Positions 43,186 through 51,610 of a DNA stretch of 64,000 bases are shown here, in pieces. Positions within the stretch are counted from its first letter, which is position 1. Every line of letters begins with the position of its first letter. The notes under the pieces are model-generated. The model made no database searches and was not told the DNA's origin. It was given only the letters and a program-made list of their open reading frames with translations. Source of the stretch: an uncultured Lachnospiraceae bacterium (lineage in GTDB: Bacteria; Bacillota; Clostridia; Lachnospirales; Lachnospiraceae); NCBI GenBank assembly GCA_958402795.1, contig CATXUX010000012.1, forward strand, positions 35,535-99,534. The letters run 5' to 3'. A program made the position numbers and the translations under genes.

Positions 43186-43587
43186 TGAGTAAATAGCATC
43201 GTTTCTGGAAAGAAGATACACACAATACTGATTCATACTAATCCCCTCTCGCTTAGAATGTTCCGCAAGTGAACGGTGCAGACTACGCGGTATTCTCAGC
43301 TTAAACTGACCAGAATAATCCTCTAAACTGTCAGGTTCATGTATTTCAATCCCTTCTTCAATGGCAGCTTCTAACCAGGATTTCTTCGCATCTAATGCAT
43401 TTGCAACAGCAGAATCAATTGTTTCTCCACAAGTAATGCACCCCGGCAGTTCGGGAAAAGATACTACAAAGCCTCCCTCATCCTTATCCTCAACAAGTTC
43501 CATACGATAATTCATTGCCATATAATCATTCAGCGTTTTCATCATTGCTCGTCTCACTTTCCACAATCTGTTTTGCCATTTCGACAT
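43180..43587 (-). CDS. HicB-family antitoxin-like protein, no HicA partner seen
   Basis: Up to 135 residues. The N-terminal HicB fold (YRMELVEDKDEGGFVVSFPELPGCITCGETIDSAVANALDAKKSWLEAAIEEG) is followed by a C-terminal ribbon-helix-helix-like DNA-binding part (LRIPRSLHRSLAEHSKREGISMNQYCVYLL). Two starts are possible: 43587 with AGGCGG eight bases upstream, or 43545/43542 (MMKTLNDYM), where family members usually begin. No HicA toxin gene is adjacent, so it is an orphan antitoxin-like regulator. Confidence 0.88.
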   Translation of the reverse strand: MSKWQNRLWKVRRAMMKTLNDYMAMNYRMELVEDKDEGGFVVSFPELPGCITCGETIDSAVANALDAKKSWLEAAIEEGIEIHEPDSLEDYSGQFKLRIPRSLHRSLAEHSKREGISMNQYCVYLLSRNDAIYSK

Positions 43588-43607
43588 TCTGAATACCGCC
43601 TACTCGC

Positions 43608-43636
43608 AGTATATGTAATGTCACAGTTGGTGTCAA
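43608..43636 (-). promoter_or_regulatory. Sigma-A promoter of hicB
   Basis: Full TTGACA (43631-43636), 17 bases, TATACT (43608-43613). The -35 overlaps the stop of the anti-sigma candidate. Confidence 0.85.
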
Positions 43637-44388
43637 TCTTTATTTTCATCTATTATCTGTTCAGCAATTTCATACAGTTCTTCTTCGGCTACATTACAGT
43701 CGTAACAAGAAATAGCGATACAGATCCCCTGCTTTCCATCTATCCATGTTACGACTGCGTATCTATCATCTCCTTTTTTCCATAAACGATAAAACAGTTT
43801 TATATCTCCAATCTCTCGTGATGATGTTTCCACAGCAGTTCCAAATTCCACCGAATATGATAAAAATATTTCTCCTTCATACCCGAAATACTCTTTCCAG
43901 TACGACTTATCTGTAGTCCCGATATTTATTTGAAGTTCGGATTGTTTTTTAGATTCGGCATCTGTACTTTTGCTCTGGTACTCTATGTTCAGTGCTTTAT
44001 ATTCTGGCTGAATCCATGCTTTCAGAAAAGATTCTCCATGTGGTACAACAGCGCATTCGGATAATTCTTCGAAGCAATAGTCACCATATTGTTCCGAAAG
44101 ATAAATCTGGTATTTCTCACTCTTTTTCTCAACAGACTCCCAGTTTCTTGAAGAATAGAGTGGATATATGCCACAGTCATTCTTTGTATAACTGTATGCT
44201 ACCGCTACACTTCCACTGATTAGCAAAATTACAGCGATTGCTGCCGCTGTAGATATCCATTTTCTTCTTCGTTTTTTCCTTGTATCCGGATATTTTTCGG
44301 CAGCAGACAGAAAATCTATATCGCTGTGCGGAGTAGGCATTTTTTCTACTTCATTTTTTAAAATACTTTCAAATTCATAATCCGTCAT
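43633..44388 (-). CDS. Membrane protein, candidate anti-sigma factor (DUF4367-like)
   Basis: 251 residues: a cytoplasmic N-terminus of about 45 residues (EFESILKNEVEKMPTPHSDI), one membrane helix (about 46-66) and an outside domain of about 180 residues with DUF4367-like features (LFYRLWKKGDDRYAVVTWIDG). It overlaps the ECF sigma gene by four bases, the usual layout for a membrane anti-sigma factor that senses an external signal. Homology is weak, so function rests on context. Confidence 0.78.
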   Translation of the reverse strand: MTDYEFESILKNEVEKMPTPHSDIDFLSAAEKYPDTRKKRRRKWISTAAAIAVILLISGSVAVAYSYTKNDCGIYPLYSSRNWESVEKKSEKYQIYLSEQYGDYCFEELSECAVVPHGESFLKAWIQPEYKALNIEYQSKSTDAESKKQSELQINIGTTDKSYWKEYFGYEGEIFLSYSVEFGTAVETSSREIGDIKLFYRLWKKGDDRYAVVTWIDGKQGICIAISCYDCNVAEEELYEIAEQIIDENKD

Positions 44389-44873
44389 TTCTCTTCCCTT
44401 TCATATTGAATACGTAGTTTATGAATTGCTCGTTCATATCGTTTTTTTGTACTATGCACAGTCATGCCCATGATCTTAGCAATTTCTTTATGAGGCAGCT
44501 CCCCAATGATTCTGAGACTGACAATCATTTTGTCTTTTTCTCCGAGTCCGGATATCATTTCAAGAAATGTCAATTCTGATTCAACTTCATCTGGTTTATT
44601 ACTAAAAGCTGTTTCCTGAAATATTGTATCGGGTTGCTCCCTCTTTCTCTTTCTCAGGATGTCATAGCAGGCATTCTTCGCAACATGGTAGAGCCATGAC
44701 TGCACTTCGCTGTTACAGTATAAAATGTCGGTGCGTTTCCACGCCTTCAGGAAAGTATCCTGCATCACGTCTTCCGCAAGCTGACTGTCACCAAGTATGG
44801 AAAGTGCAAAACGGTAGATTCCAACACGATACTTTTCATACAAGCTAATAATCAATTCCTCATCCATAATCAT
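44385..44873 (-). CDS. ECF-type RNA polymerase sigma factor
   Basis: 162 residues. Sigma region 2 (YRVGIYRFALSILGDSQLAEDVMQDTFLKAW) and region 4 with a helix-turn-helix (LRIIGELPHKEIAKIMGMTVHSTKKRYERAIHKL). It is typical of ECF sigma factors. Co-translated with the membrane protein that follows. Target promoters unknown; its own upstream region has a direct ACATAGT repeat at 12-base spacing (44895-44901 and 44907-44913). Confidence 0.93.
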   Translation of the reverse strand: MIMDEELIISLYEKYRVGIYRFALSILGDSQLAEDVMQDTFLKAWKRTDILYCNSEVQSWLYHVAKNACYDILRKRKREQPDTIFQETAFSNKPDEVESELTFLEMISGLGEKDKMIVSLRIIGELPHKEIAKIMGMTVHSTKKRYERAIHKLRIQYEREEK

Positions 44874-45088
44874 CCCCCTTTCACTTTAGCAACTACATAG
44901 TACATGACATAGTTGTAACTTGTACACTTATATAACGTATGAGAACCAAAAAGAGCGACAACAATTTGACAATTTGAAACATCGGCAAAAGAAATAGTAA
45001 ATATTATTTTTGTGTGTTACAATGTGACTGGCAAAAGTTTTTTCTGTTTATGATACTATAACACAAACATATGGAAGGGGGAATACGG

Positions 45089-45730
45089 ATGAAAATTGCA
45101 GTGATTCATGCGAGTTCTGTGAAAGATAAAAACAGTATTTTATTTGAATGCGTTACAAAAGCAGCAGAATCCCATGGGCATGAAGTAATAAATTTTGGCG
45201 TCTATCCGGAGGAAAACGTATCTGTTTCTTATGTCCAGACCGCATTTTTAATCAGTCTTCTTCTGGAAAGTAAAGCCGTGGACTTTGTAGTAACCGGCTG
45301 TTCTTCCGGACAGGGAATGATGCTGGCCTGTAACAGTCTTCCGGGGGTATTGTGCGGTTACACAGCAACACCCGCCGATGCATATCTGTTCGGCAGAATC
45401 AATGACGGAAATGCTGTTTCTTATCCGTTAGGACTGAACTTTGGCTGGGCCGGTGAGATTAATCTGCAAAGTTCGATGAACAGTTTGTTCTCAGAACCAT
45501 TTGGCACAGGCTATCCGGCAGAGGATGCTCTGCGTAAACAGAAAGATGCTCAAATGCTGAAAGAAATCAATACCGTTACGAAGAAAACGATGTTGGAAAT
45601 ACTTCCTTCGCTGGATTATGAGTTTGTCTCTTCTTCATTACAGAAAAGGGAAAATGTATATGATTTTATTCTGTCACATGGAACAAATGAAAAACTGATA
45701 CAATTGTTAAGTACCTTTTGTGTTTGTTAG
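45089..45730 (+). CDS. RpiB/LacA/LacB-family sugar-phosphate isomerase-like protein
   Basis: 213 residues from the ATG at 45089 (AGGGGG seven bases upstream; the frame is open to 45071). The N-terminal Rossmann-like core MKIAVIHASS, GHEVINFGVYPEE and the catalytic-region block FVVTGCSSGQGMMLACNSLPGV (Cys in place of the RpiB base) match RpiB/LacA/LacB. It is longer than RpiB (about 150) by a C-terminal extension of about 60 residues. Substrate unclear. TTGACA at 44966 has no good -10 partner. Closed by a terminator. Confidence 0.85.
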   Translation: MKIAVIHASSVKDKNSILFECVTKAAESHGHEVINFGVYPEENVSVSYVQTAFLISLLLESKAVDFVVTGCSSGQGMMLACNSLPGVLCGYTATPADAYLFGRINDGNAVSYPLGLNFGWAGEINLQSSMNSLFSEPFGTGYPAEDALRKQKDAQMLKEINTVTKKTMLEILPSLDYEFVSSSLQKRENVYDFILSHGTNEKLIQLLSTFCVC

Positions 45731-45780
45731 GTGTGCTACATATGTAAAATATGATTTAGGTGTGTAAAATGTAGCACACC
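45730..45780. terminator. Terminator between convergent RpiB-like and GNAT genes
   Basis: Perfect 12-bp arms GGTGTGCTACAT / ATGTAGCACACC with a 27-base A/T-rich loop, followed by CATTTTGTT. Confidence 0.75.
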
Positions 45781-45796
45781 CATTTTGTTACCACAG

Positions 45797-46369
45797 CTAT
45801 TTCAAATGGCAGTACGCCAGTTTCCGCATCATCCAGAAGCTATCTTCATAGCTTCCATCCTGATACTTCATATTATCGGGGAATGTCCCGTATTTCCGAA
45901 AACCAAGGCTTTCATATAGATGGACTGCGTTTTCATTGGATGCGGCTACTTCCAGTTCAGCCTGTTCATATCCCATTTCAGCAGCCTTTTCCAGCGCCAG
46001 CTCCATCATCTTCTTTCCAATCCCTCTTCCGCAATACTTCTGATAAAGTGCAATTGCAATCTCACATCTGTGTGCGTAGCGTGTATATGTTCCAATACTG
46101 TTTACTGCACAATTACCGATATGTCTGTCTCCGTCAAATGCCAAAATCAGCAGGTTTCGTTCCGAGTCAAGATTATTTTGAATAAATGTACGTTCCTGTT
46201 GGAGAGAGACTGTGATCTCCTTTGGTTCGCGGATTAAAAAAGGAGTTTCTTCTGATGTAAGCTTTAAAAAGGTGATCAACTGTTCTGCATCCGAGTCCTT
46301 TGCATTACGGAACGTAATTTTCCTGCCCTTTATCTCTTCTTCTCGTTCCTTAAAATACATATTATCCAC
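45797..46369 (-). CDS. GNAT-family N-acetyltransferase
   Basis: 190 residues. The acetyl-CoA binding signature IALYQKYCGRGIGKKMMELALEKA (R/Q-x-x-G-x-G/A), followed by NENAVHLYESLGFRKYG. Resembles RimL/PhnO-like acetyltransferases; the acceptor (amine, antibiotic or protein N-terminus) is not known. It lies just after the rnf operon terminator. Confidence 0.9.
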   Translation of the reverse strand: MDNMYFKEREEEIKGRKITFRNAKDSDAEQLITFLKLTSEETPFLIREPKEITVSLQQERTFIQNNLDSERNLLILAFDGDRHIGNCAVNSIGTYTRYAHRCEIAIALYQKYCGRGIGKKMMELALEKAAEMGYEQAELEVAASNENAVHLYESLGFRKYGTFPDNMKYQDGSYEDSFWMMRKLAYCHLK

Positions 46370-46411
46370 ACTCCATTTGTGTAGTCTGTCTGCTTTGCAG
46401 ATACTTCAAAT

Positions 46412-46457
46412 AAAAGGGCATTGCACACTTTTTATCTATTGTATGCAATACCCTTTT
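46412..46457 (-). terminator. Terminator of the rnf operon
   Basis: A 14-bp stem with one mismatch (AAAAGGGTATTGCA against TGCAATGCCCTTTT) and an 18-base loop, T-rich on the minus strand. Confidence 0.82.
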
Positions 46458-46482
46458 CACTGATCCGGTTATTTGGTCATGA

Positions 46483-47295
46483 TTATGATACCGGAATCTT
46501 CCGCGGTGTAATGATCTTCCGAGGACATTTATCCGCGCACACGCCGCAGTTTGTACATTTTTCTGCATCGATATGTGCAAGGAAGTTTGTTACCGTGATC
46601 GCGCCCGCTTCGCAGTTCTTTTCGCAGAGACGGCATCCGATACATCCAACCGCACATACATCCATCAGTGATTTTCCTTTATCATTGGAATTACACTGTA
46701 CAAATGTCTTCTGCTCATATGGAATCAGCTCGATCAGCTTCTTCGGGCAGGTGTCTACACATTTTCCGCATGCTTTACATGCTTCTTTGTCTACGACCGC
46801 GATCCCGTTTACAATATGGATCGCGTCAAACTGGCACGCCTCTACGCAGGAGCCAAAGCCAAGGCAGCCATAATCGCAGCCTTTCGGACCGCCGTCCTGC
46901 ATCATATTTACCATTGTGCAGTCTTTGATTCCGTCATATACATATTCATTCTGTGCTTTCTCGCAGGTTCCCGCACATTTTACAAAGGCGGTCATACGAA
47001 CCTGTTCTCCTGCGGAAACGCCCATGATCTCGCCGACTTTCTCGGCAACCGGCGCACCACCGACCGGACAGCCGTTTACCGGAGCTTCTCCGTTTACGAT
47101 CGCTGCTGCAAGAGCAGAACAACCTGCGTAACCGCAGCCGCCGCAGTTATTGCCCGGAAGGACATTTGTGATGGCTTCTTCGCGTTCATCGACTTCTACC
47201 GCAAATGCTTTGTTTGCGATTCCGAGGAAGATCCCGATGAACAGGCCTATCCCGCCTACGATCGCAGCGGAAACCAATATACTTGTAATACTCAT
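46483..47295 (-). CDS. rnfB: Rnf complex subunit B (ferredoxin-side Fe-S protein)
   Basis: 270 residues. N-terminal membrane helix (about 5-28), then an Fe-S domain CGGCGYAGCSAL...CPVGG, a KCAGTC pair, GSCVEACQFDAI, two classical [4Fe-4S] ferredoxin motifs CKACGKCVDTCP and CIGCRLCEKNCE, and a last CTNCGVCADKCP. It takes electrons from reduced ferredoxin and passes them to the membrane part of Rnf. It follows rnfA by 12 bases; the operon order is rnfC-D-G-E-A-B. Confidence 0.97.
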   Translation of the reverse strand: MSITSILVSAAIVGGIGLFIGIFLGIANKAFAVEVDEREEAITNVLPGNNCGGCGYAGCSALAAAIVNGEAPVNGCPVGGAPVAEKVGEIMGVSAGEQVRMTAFVKCAGTCEKAQNEYVYDGIKDCTMVNMMQDGGPKGCDYGCLGFGSCVEACQFDAIHIVNGIAVVDKEACKACGKCVDTCPKKLIELIPYEQKTFVQCNSNDKGKSLMDVCAVGCIGCRLCEKNCEAGAITVTNFLAHIDAEKCTNCGVCADKCPRKIITPRKIPVS

Positions 47296-47307
47296 GTTCT
47301 CTCCCTC

Positions 47308-47883
47308 CTAAATCAGTCCGGAGAATCCAAAGAACGCGATGGACATCAAGCCTGCCGTGATCAGAACGATCGGCGTACCTTTGAATGACTCAGGAACATT
47401 ATTATATTCAATCTTTTCACGGATTCCTGCCATGATTACGATGGCGATCAGGAATCCCAGTGCGGTTGCAACGCCATATACCACGCCTTCCAGAATGGTA
47501 TAGGAATTCTGTACATTTGTCAGTGCGACACCAAGTACAGCACAGTTTGTCGTAATCAGCGGAAGATATACACCGAGTGAGCTGTACAGAGCCGGTACAA
47601 ATTTTTTCAGGAACATTTCAACAAACTGCACCAGTGCCGCAATGATCAGGATAAATGCAATCGTCTGCAGATACTCAAACCCGGTCGGTACAAGCAGGAA
47701 TTTATAAACCAGTCCTGTTACAAAGGAAGAGATCGCAATAACAAATACAACTGCCGCGCCCATGCCTGCCGCTGTCTTTACATTTTTTGACACGCCGAGG
47801 AACGGACAGATTCCAAGGAACTGGCTCAGTACGACATTGTTTACAAGTGCGGCGCTGACCGCGATCAATAATAATTCTTTCAT
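47308..47883 (-). CDS. rnfA: Rnf complex subunit A
   Basis: 191 residues from the ATG at 47883 (AGGAGG ten bases upstream; the frame extends further to 47937, but that is leader). Six membrane segments; family blocks NNVVLSQFLGICPFLGVS, AFILIIAALVQFVEMFLKKF and LPLITTNCAVLGVAL. RnfA and RnfE share an Fe-S cluster via conserved cysteines (LGICPF and TTNCAV). The start overlaps the rnfE stop by one base (TAATG). Confidence 0.97.
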   Translation of the reverse strand: MKELLLIAVSAALVNNVVLSQFLGICPFLGVSKNVKTAAGMGAAVVFVIAISSFVTGLVYKFLLVPTGFEYLQTIAFILIIAALVQFVEMFLKKFVPALYSSLGVYLPLITTNCAVLGVALTNVQNSYTILEGVVYGVATALGFLIAIVIMAGIREKIEYNNVPESFKGTPIVLITAGLMSIAFFGFSGLI

Positions 47884-48596
47884 TATTTCTGAACCTCCTG
47901 TCCTGATTTTCCGCCGCAAATCGCGCTCTGCGAACATCCGTCACATCCCGCCGCACAGCCGCTGCCGATCTTTTCTGCATCTTTATTGCCTTTTGCAAGC
48001 AGATTTCTCTTTACCTTGTTCTGCAGTGCAGTCAGTGCAGCAAGTACAAGGAACGCGCCGGGCGCCAGGATGAAGATCGTGATCGGTGTATAAGAATCCG
48101 GAAGAATCTGTACATTGAAGATCGTGCCTGCGCCAAGCAGCTCTCTGACAAGACCGATGCAGGTAAGACCGATCGTAAATCCAAGTCCCATACCGATTCC
48201 GTCGAACATGGATAATCCGACTGAGTTCTTGGACGCATAACTTTCGGCTCTTCCGAGGATGATACAGTTTACTACGATCAGCGGAATATATAATCCGAGT
48301 GAGTCATACAGACTCGGAACAAATCCCTGCAGCAGGAACTGTACGATCGTTACGAAGGAAGCAACTACTACGATAAATGCCGGCATACGTACGGAATCCG
48401 GAATGATCTTCCGCAGCATGGAGATCAGCATATTGGAAAGTACAAGCACTACTGTTGTGGAAAGTCCCATACCTAAACCGTTTGTTGCTGAAGTGGTGAC
48501 CGCAAGCGTCGGACACATACCAAGCATCAGTACGAACGTAGGATTCTCCTTTATGATGCCGTTGTACAGCCGTTCTACATATTTATTCATTGACAC
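47883..48596 (-). CDS. rnfE: Rnf complex subunit E
   Basis: 237 residues. Six membrane segments, blocks NPTFVLMLGMCPTLAVTTSA, FVVVASFVTIVQFLLQGF and YIPLIVVNCIILGRAES (conserved Cys). The C-terminal tail (ALQNKVKRNLLAKGNKD...GSGCAAGCDGCSQSAIC) has five extra cysteines in a cluster, beyond the usual subunit, possibly binding a metal or cluster. Overlaps rnfG by 14 bases. Confidence 0.95.
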   Translation of the reverse strand: MSMNKYVERLYNGIIKENPTFVLMLGMCPTLAVTTSATNGLGMGLSTTVVLVLSNMLISMLRKIIPDSVRMPAFIVVVASFVTIVQFLLQGFVPSLYDSLGLYIPLIVVNCIILGRAESYASKNSVGLSMFDGIGMGLGFTIGLTCIGLVRELLGAGTIFNVQILPDSYTPITIFILAPGAFLVLAALTALQNKVKRNLLAKGNKDAEKIGSGCAAGCDGCSQSAICGGKSGQEVQK

Positions 48597-49197
48597 TGCC
48601 TCCTAACTCGCCCTGAAAATAAACCAGCGCGGAATTTACTGCGTTTGTTACAGCGTTTGTTGTGATCGTTGCGCCGCTCAGTGCATCGATCTTATCGTCG
48701 CCCTCTTCCCCGGTCTTCGTATAGGCAAACTGTTCGACCTGTTTGTCTTTAAACTGGTCTTTGAATTCCGGTTCCGTGGACTTCATGCCCAGTCCGGCAG
48801 TTTCGCTGATGCTGAGCATTTCAATGCCTTTCACTGTGCCGTCCTGCGTGATGCCGACAGAAATCTGGATATCCCCGCCGTATCCCTCGTGAGACGTTAC
48901 CGTGACAACATATCCGATCACATCCCCGCCTGCATCCTGTCCGGTTACGACTTCATCAATGTCATCGCTGTCGTATCCTGCGTCTGAGAGAAGCTCCGCC
49001 GCCTTGTCAGAATCAAATCCGTCATAGGTCTCAAAAGAGTCCGCGTCGGCAAGAACAGTCCGGTATGCTTCCTGCTTTGCACTCTCCTGTGCTTCCGCGA
49101 TCGGAGCTTTCGTGACTTCATAAACCAGTCCGAGAAGCGCTCCCAGAACAACGGTAATTGCGGTTAATATTGCAGTATTTTTTATTATTTTTTTCAT
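48583..49197 (-). CDS. rnfG: Rnf complex subunit G (covalent flavoprotein)
   Basis: 204 residues. One N-terminal membrane helix (about 8-29) and an outside FMN domain (IGYVVTVTSHEGYGG, SISETAGLGMKS). The flavinylation motif SGATITT is at 174-180; T177 is the predicted ApbE target. Carries electrons between RnfB/RnfD and the outside face. Confidence 0.96.
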   Translation of the reverse strand: MKKIIKNTAILTAITVVLGALLGLVYEVTKAPIAEAQESAKQEAYRTVLADADSFETYDGFDSDKAAELLSDAGYDSDDIDEVVTGQDAGGDVIGYVVTVTSHEGYGGDIQISVGITQDGTVKGIEMLSISETAGLGMKSTEPEFKDQFKDKQVEQFAYTKTGEEGDDKIDALSGATITTNAVTNAVNSALVYFQGELGGSVNE

Positions 49198-50129
49198 TAC
49201 TTTTCTCCTCCTTTACCAAATGGTTTTGGAAGAGTAACCTTTTCGATCAACGGAACTAAAAGGTTACTGATAATGATGGCATAAGAAACGCCCTCTGCGG
49301 AGCCGCCGAAGAGACGAATCAGTCCGGTCAGGACTCCGAGACAGATACCATATAAAATCTGTCCCTGCTTCGTGATCGGCGAAGTTACGTAATCGGTTGC
49401 CATGAACCATGCGCCCAGCATCAGACCGCCGCCGCAAAGCTGCGCCGCAATGTACTGAAGGTCAAATCCATGTCCGCTGAAGAGGATGATAAAGATCACA
49501 AAAGTCAGCAGGTAGGTTCCCGGGATCCGCAGATCGATCACACCTGTCGCAAGCAGGAAGATCGCGCCGATCAGGATCGCAATGGCGGATGTCTCACCGA
49601 TTGTTCCGCCGGTAAATCCGAACAGCATATCCAGAGCATTGACACTCTCGCCGGCTTTCAACTGCGCAAGCGGAGTTGCTCCGGTCACGCCGTCGTAGGC
49701 AAATGTCGTCATCTGTCCGGTAAAGGAAATCAGAAGGAAACATCTTGCACCCAGCGCCGGGTTCATAAAATTCTGTCCAAGTCCGCCGAAAAGCTGCTTT
49801 ACAACAAGGATCGCAAATACAGATCCAAGCACACCCATCCAGACCGGAAGGGTCGGCGGCAGGTTCAGGGCAAGCAGAAGACCTGTCACCAGTGCGCTGC
49901 AGTCATCGATGGTAATCGGTTTGTGCATTAACTTTTCATATATGTATTCTGTCAGTACTGCCGCCGCTGTTGTCACGATGACAAGAAGCAGCGCGCCTTC
50001 ATGCCAGAAATTGTAGATACCGAAGATGGTAGCAGGCAACAGTGCGATCACTACCTTCAGCATGATATCTCTCGTTGTCACATGATCCCTTATATGTGGG
50101 GACGATGATATTTTTAACTGCTCATTCAC
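49197..50129 (-). CDS. rnfD: Rnf complex subunit D (membrane flavoprotein)
   Basis: 310 residues with about eight to ten membrane segments. Covalent FMN motif TGATPL at 149-154 (T152 the likely site). GGLGQNFMNPALGARCFLL and MATDYVTSPITKQGQILYG are RnfD hallmarks. The start overlaps the rnfG start region by one base. Ion-pumping part of the complex. Confidence 0.97.
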   Translation of the reverse strand: MNEQLKISSSPHIRDHVTTRDIMLKVVIALLPATIFGIYNFWHEGALLLVIVTTAAAVLTEYIYEKLMHKPITIDDCSALVTGLLLALNLPPTLPVWMGVLGSVFAILVVKQLFGGLGQNFMNPALGARCFLLISFTGQMTTFAYDGVTGATPLAQLKAGESVNALDMLFGFTGGTIGETSAIAILIGAIFLLATGVIDLRIPGTYLLTFVIFIILFSGHGFDLQYIAAQLCGGGLMLGAWFMATDYVTSPITKQGQILYGICLGVLTGLIRLFGGSAEGVSYAIIISNLLVPLIEKVTLPKPFGKGGEK

Positions 50130-50144
50130 TGTTTTTTCACCTCA

Positions 50145-51464
50145 CTATTTCTTCTTTTTGTTCGCAAGCGCGATCTTACGCATGGAGCCGATCGCCTGTT
50201 TTAACTGGCGTTTTGCAGGACATACATAACTGCAGGAACCGCATTCCATGCATTCCAGGCCGTTCTGACTTACGAAAGTCTCCTCATCGTGGCGCTGTGC
50301 GTAATCTGCAAGCCTGGACGGAATGAGCCGGCTTGGACATACTTCTACACAGCGTCCGCAGTTGATACATGCTGTCTCAACTGACTGTGAAACAACATCT
50401 TTCTCAAATGCAAGGATCGAGGAGGAAGTCTTTGTGATCGGTGTATCCAGTGTGATCATGGCAAATCCCATCATCGGTCCGCCGGAAATCACCTTTTCCG
50501 GTTCTGTTTTGAAGCCGCCGGCAGCTTCTACCACTTCCTGGTGGTTCGTTCCGAGCAGCACCCGGAAGTTTCCGGGTTTTTGTACCGCGTCTCCGCTGAC
50601 TGTCACAACGCGCTCCATAAGCGGCTTCCCGTTGATGACCGCATTGTGGATGCCGATCATGGTTTCCACGTTATCTACGATACAGCCGGCGTCAGCCGGA
50701 AGCATACTGGAATTGATCGCGCGTTTCGTTACCGCATAGATCAACTGACGCTCTGCACCCTGCGGATATTTCGTCTTCAGTGTACAGACTTCCATACGCG
50801 GCTCGTCTTTTGTAGCCTGCTTTAATTTTTCGATACAGTCCGGTTTGTTATCCTCAACCGCAAAGATTCCTTTTGCATGGTCAAACAAGGACAGAACGAC
50901 CCGCATTCCGCTGACAAGGTCTTCTGTGTTCTCCAGCATCCTGCGGTAATCCGCCGTAATGTACGGCTCACATTCTGCGCAGTTCGCGATGATGTAGTCG
51001 ATCTTTTCCGGTTCTTTCGGCGTCAGCTTTACTCTTGTCGGGAATCCGGCGCCGCCCATGCCGACAATGCCTGCATTTCCGATCATGTTCAGGATTTCAT
51101 CGCGTGACAGTTCATTCAACGGTTTTACCGGAGGATATTCCACCTCTTCGTATTCGCCGTCGTTCTCGATCACGATACAGTCTACGCTGCTGCCGGTAGG
51201 GTTCAGATGCTTTTCAATTGCTGTGACCTTTCCGGATACAGAAGCATAGATCGGCGCCGACACAAATCCGCCTGCATCAGCAATTTTCTGCCCTTTCAGT
51301 ACATGATCCCCTTTTTTCACTACAGGGGCGGCCGGTGCGCCAATGTGCTGGGAGAGTGGGTAAATCATCTTGCCCTTGGGGAGTACGTCCGTGATCGGCT
51401 GATCCTTGGCAAGACTTTTTCCATCGTTCGGATGGATTCCACCTTTAAATGTTAAAAGTCCCAT
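50145..51464 (-). CDS. rnfC: Rnf complex subunit C (NADH/FMN and Fe-S)
   Basis: 439 residues from the ATG at 51464 (AAGGAG seven bases upstream; longer frame to 51494 is leader). The N-terminal GGIHP block (LTFKGGIHPNDGKSL), the FMN/NADH-binding core GMGGAGFPTRVKL and IIANCAECEPYITADYRRML, and two [4Fe-4S] motifs CINCGRCVEVCPSRL and CMECGSCSYVCPAKRQLKQ. It is the NAD-side subunit, oxidising or reducing NADH in exchange with ferredoxin. First gene of the rnf operon. Confidence 0.97.
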   Translation of the reverse strand: MGLLTFKGGIHPNDGKSLAKDQPITDVLPKGKMIYPLSQHIGAPAAPVVKKGDHVLKGQKIADAGGFVSAPIYASVSGKVTAIEKHLNPTGSSVDCIVIENDGEYEEVEYPPVKPLNELSRDEILNMIGNAGIVGMGGAGFPTRVKLTPKEPEKIDYIIANCAECEPYITADYRRMLENTEDLVSGMRVVLSLFDHAKGIFAVEDNKPDCIEKLKQATKDEPRMEVCTLKTKYPQGAERQLIYAVTKRAINSSMLPADAGCIVDNVETMIGIHNAVINGKPLMERVVTVSGDAVQKPGNFRVLLGTNHQEVVEAAGGFKTEPEKVISGGPMMGFAMITLDTPITKTSSSILAFEKDVVSQSVETACINCGRCVEVCPSRLIPSRLADYAQRHDEETFVSQNGLECMECGSCSYVCPAKRQLKQAIGSMRKIALANKKKK

Positions 51465-51502
51465 TCTAAATCTCCTTCCTTTCTTGGTTCTCACATAAAC
51501 CT

Positions 51503-51508
51503 ATTGTA
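51503..51508 (-). promoter_or_regulatory. Candidate -10 of the rnf operon
   Basis: TACAAT about 39 bases before rnfC. The 17-base upstream position is only TGGATT, so the -35 is poor; activator use is possible. A palindrome occupies the spacer. Confidence 0.45.
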
Positions 51509-51513
51509 CTCTT

Positions 51514-51527
51514 TTTTGTATACAAAA
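51514..51527. promoter_or_regulatory. Perfect palindrome in the rnf promoter spacer
   Basis: TTTTGTATACAAAA, a perfect 14-base dyad between the -35 and -10 region. The core resembles GntR-type operators. It is not a Rex consensus (TTGTGANNNNNNTCACAA). Confidence 0.5.
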
Positions 51528-51610
51528 TCCAGTAAATATTCCCGAATTATTGTATCTTTTGACGAACAGCTTGTCTGTTATTTAACATACGCAGATCAAT
51601 GTTGCAATAA

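Noticed and set aside
43180..43640. Complete HicAB toxin-antitoxin pair
   Set aside because: Only HicB is present; neighbouring genes on either side are a membrane protein and an anti-sigma candidate, not HicA.
44966..45000. Sigma-A promoter for the RpiB-like gene starting at TTGACA
   Set aside because: No acceptable -10 at 16-18 bases; promoter position left open.
51500..51530. Rex-type redox operator upstream of rnfC
   Set aside because: The dyad is TTTTGTATACAAAA, which does not match the Rex consensus TTGTGANNNNNNTCACAA.
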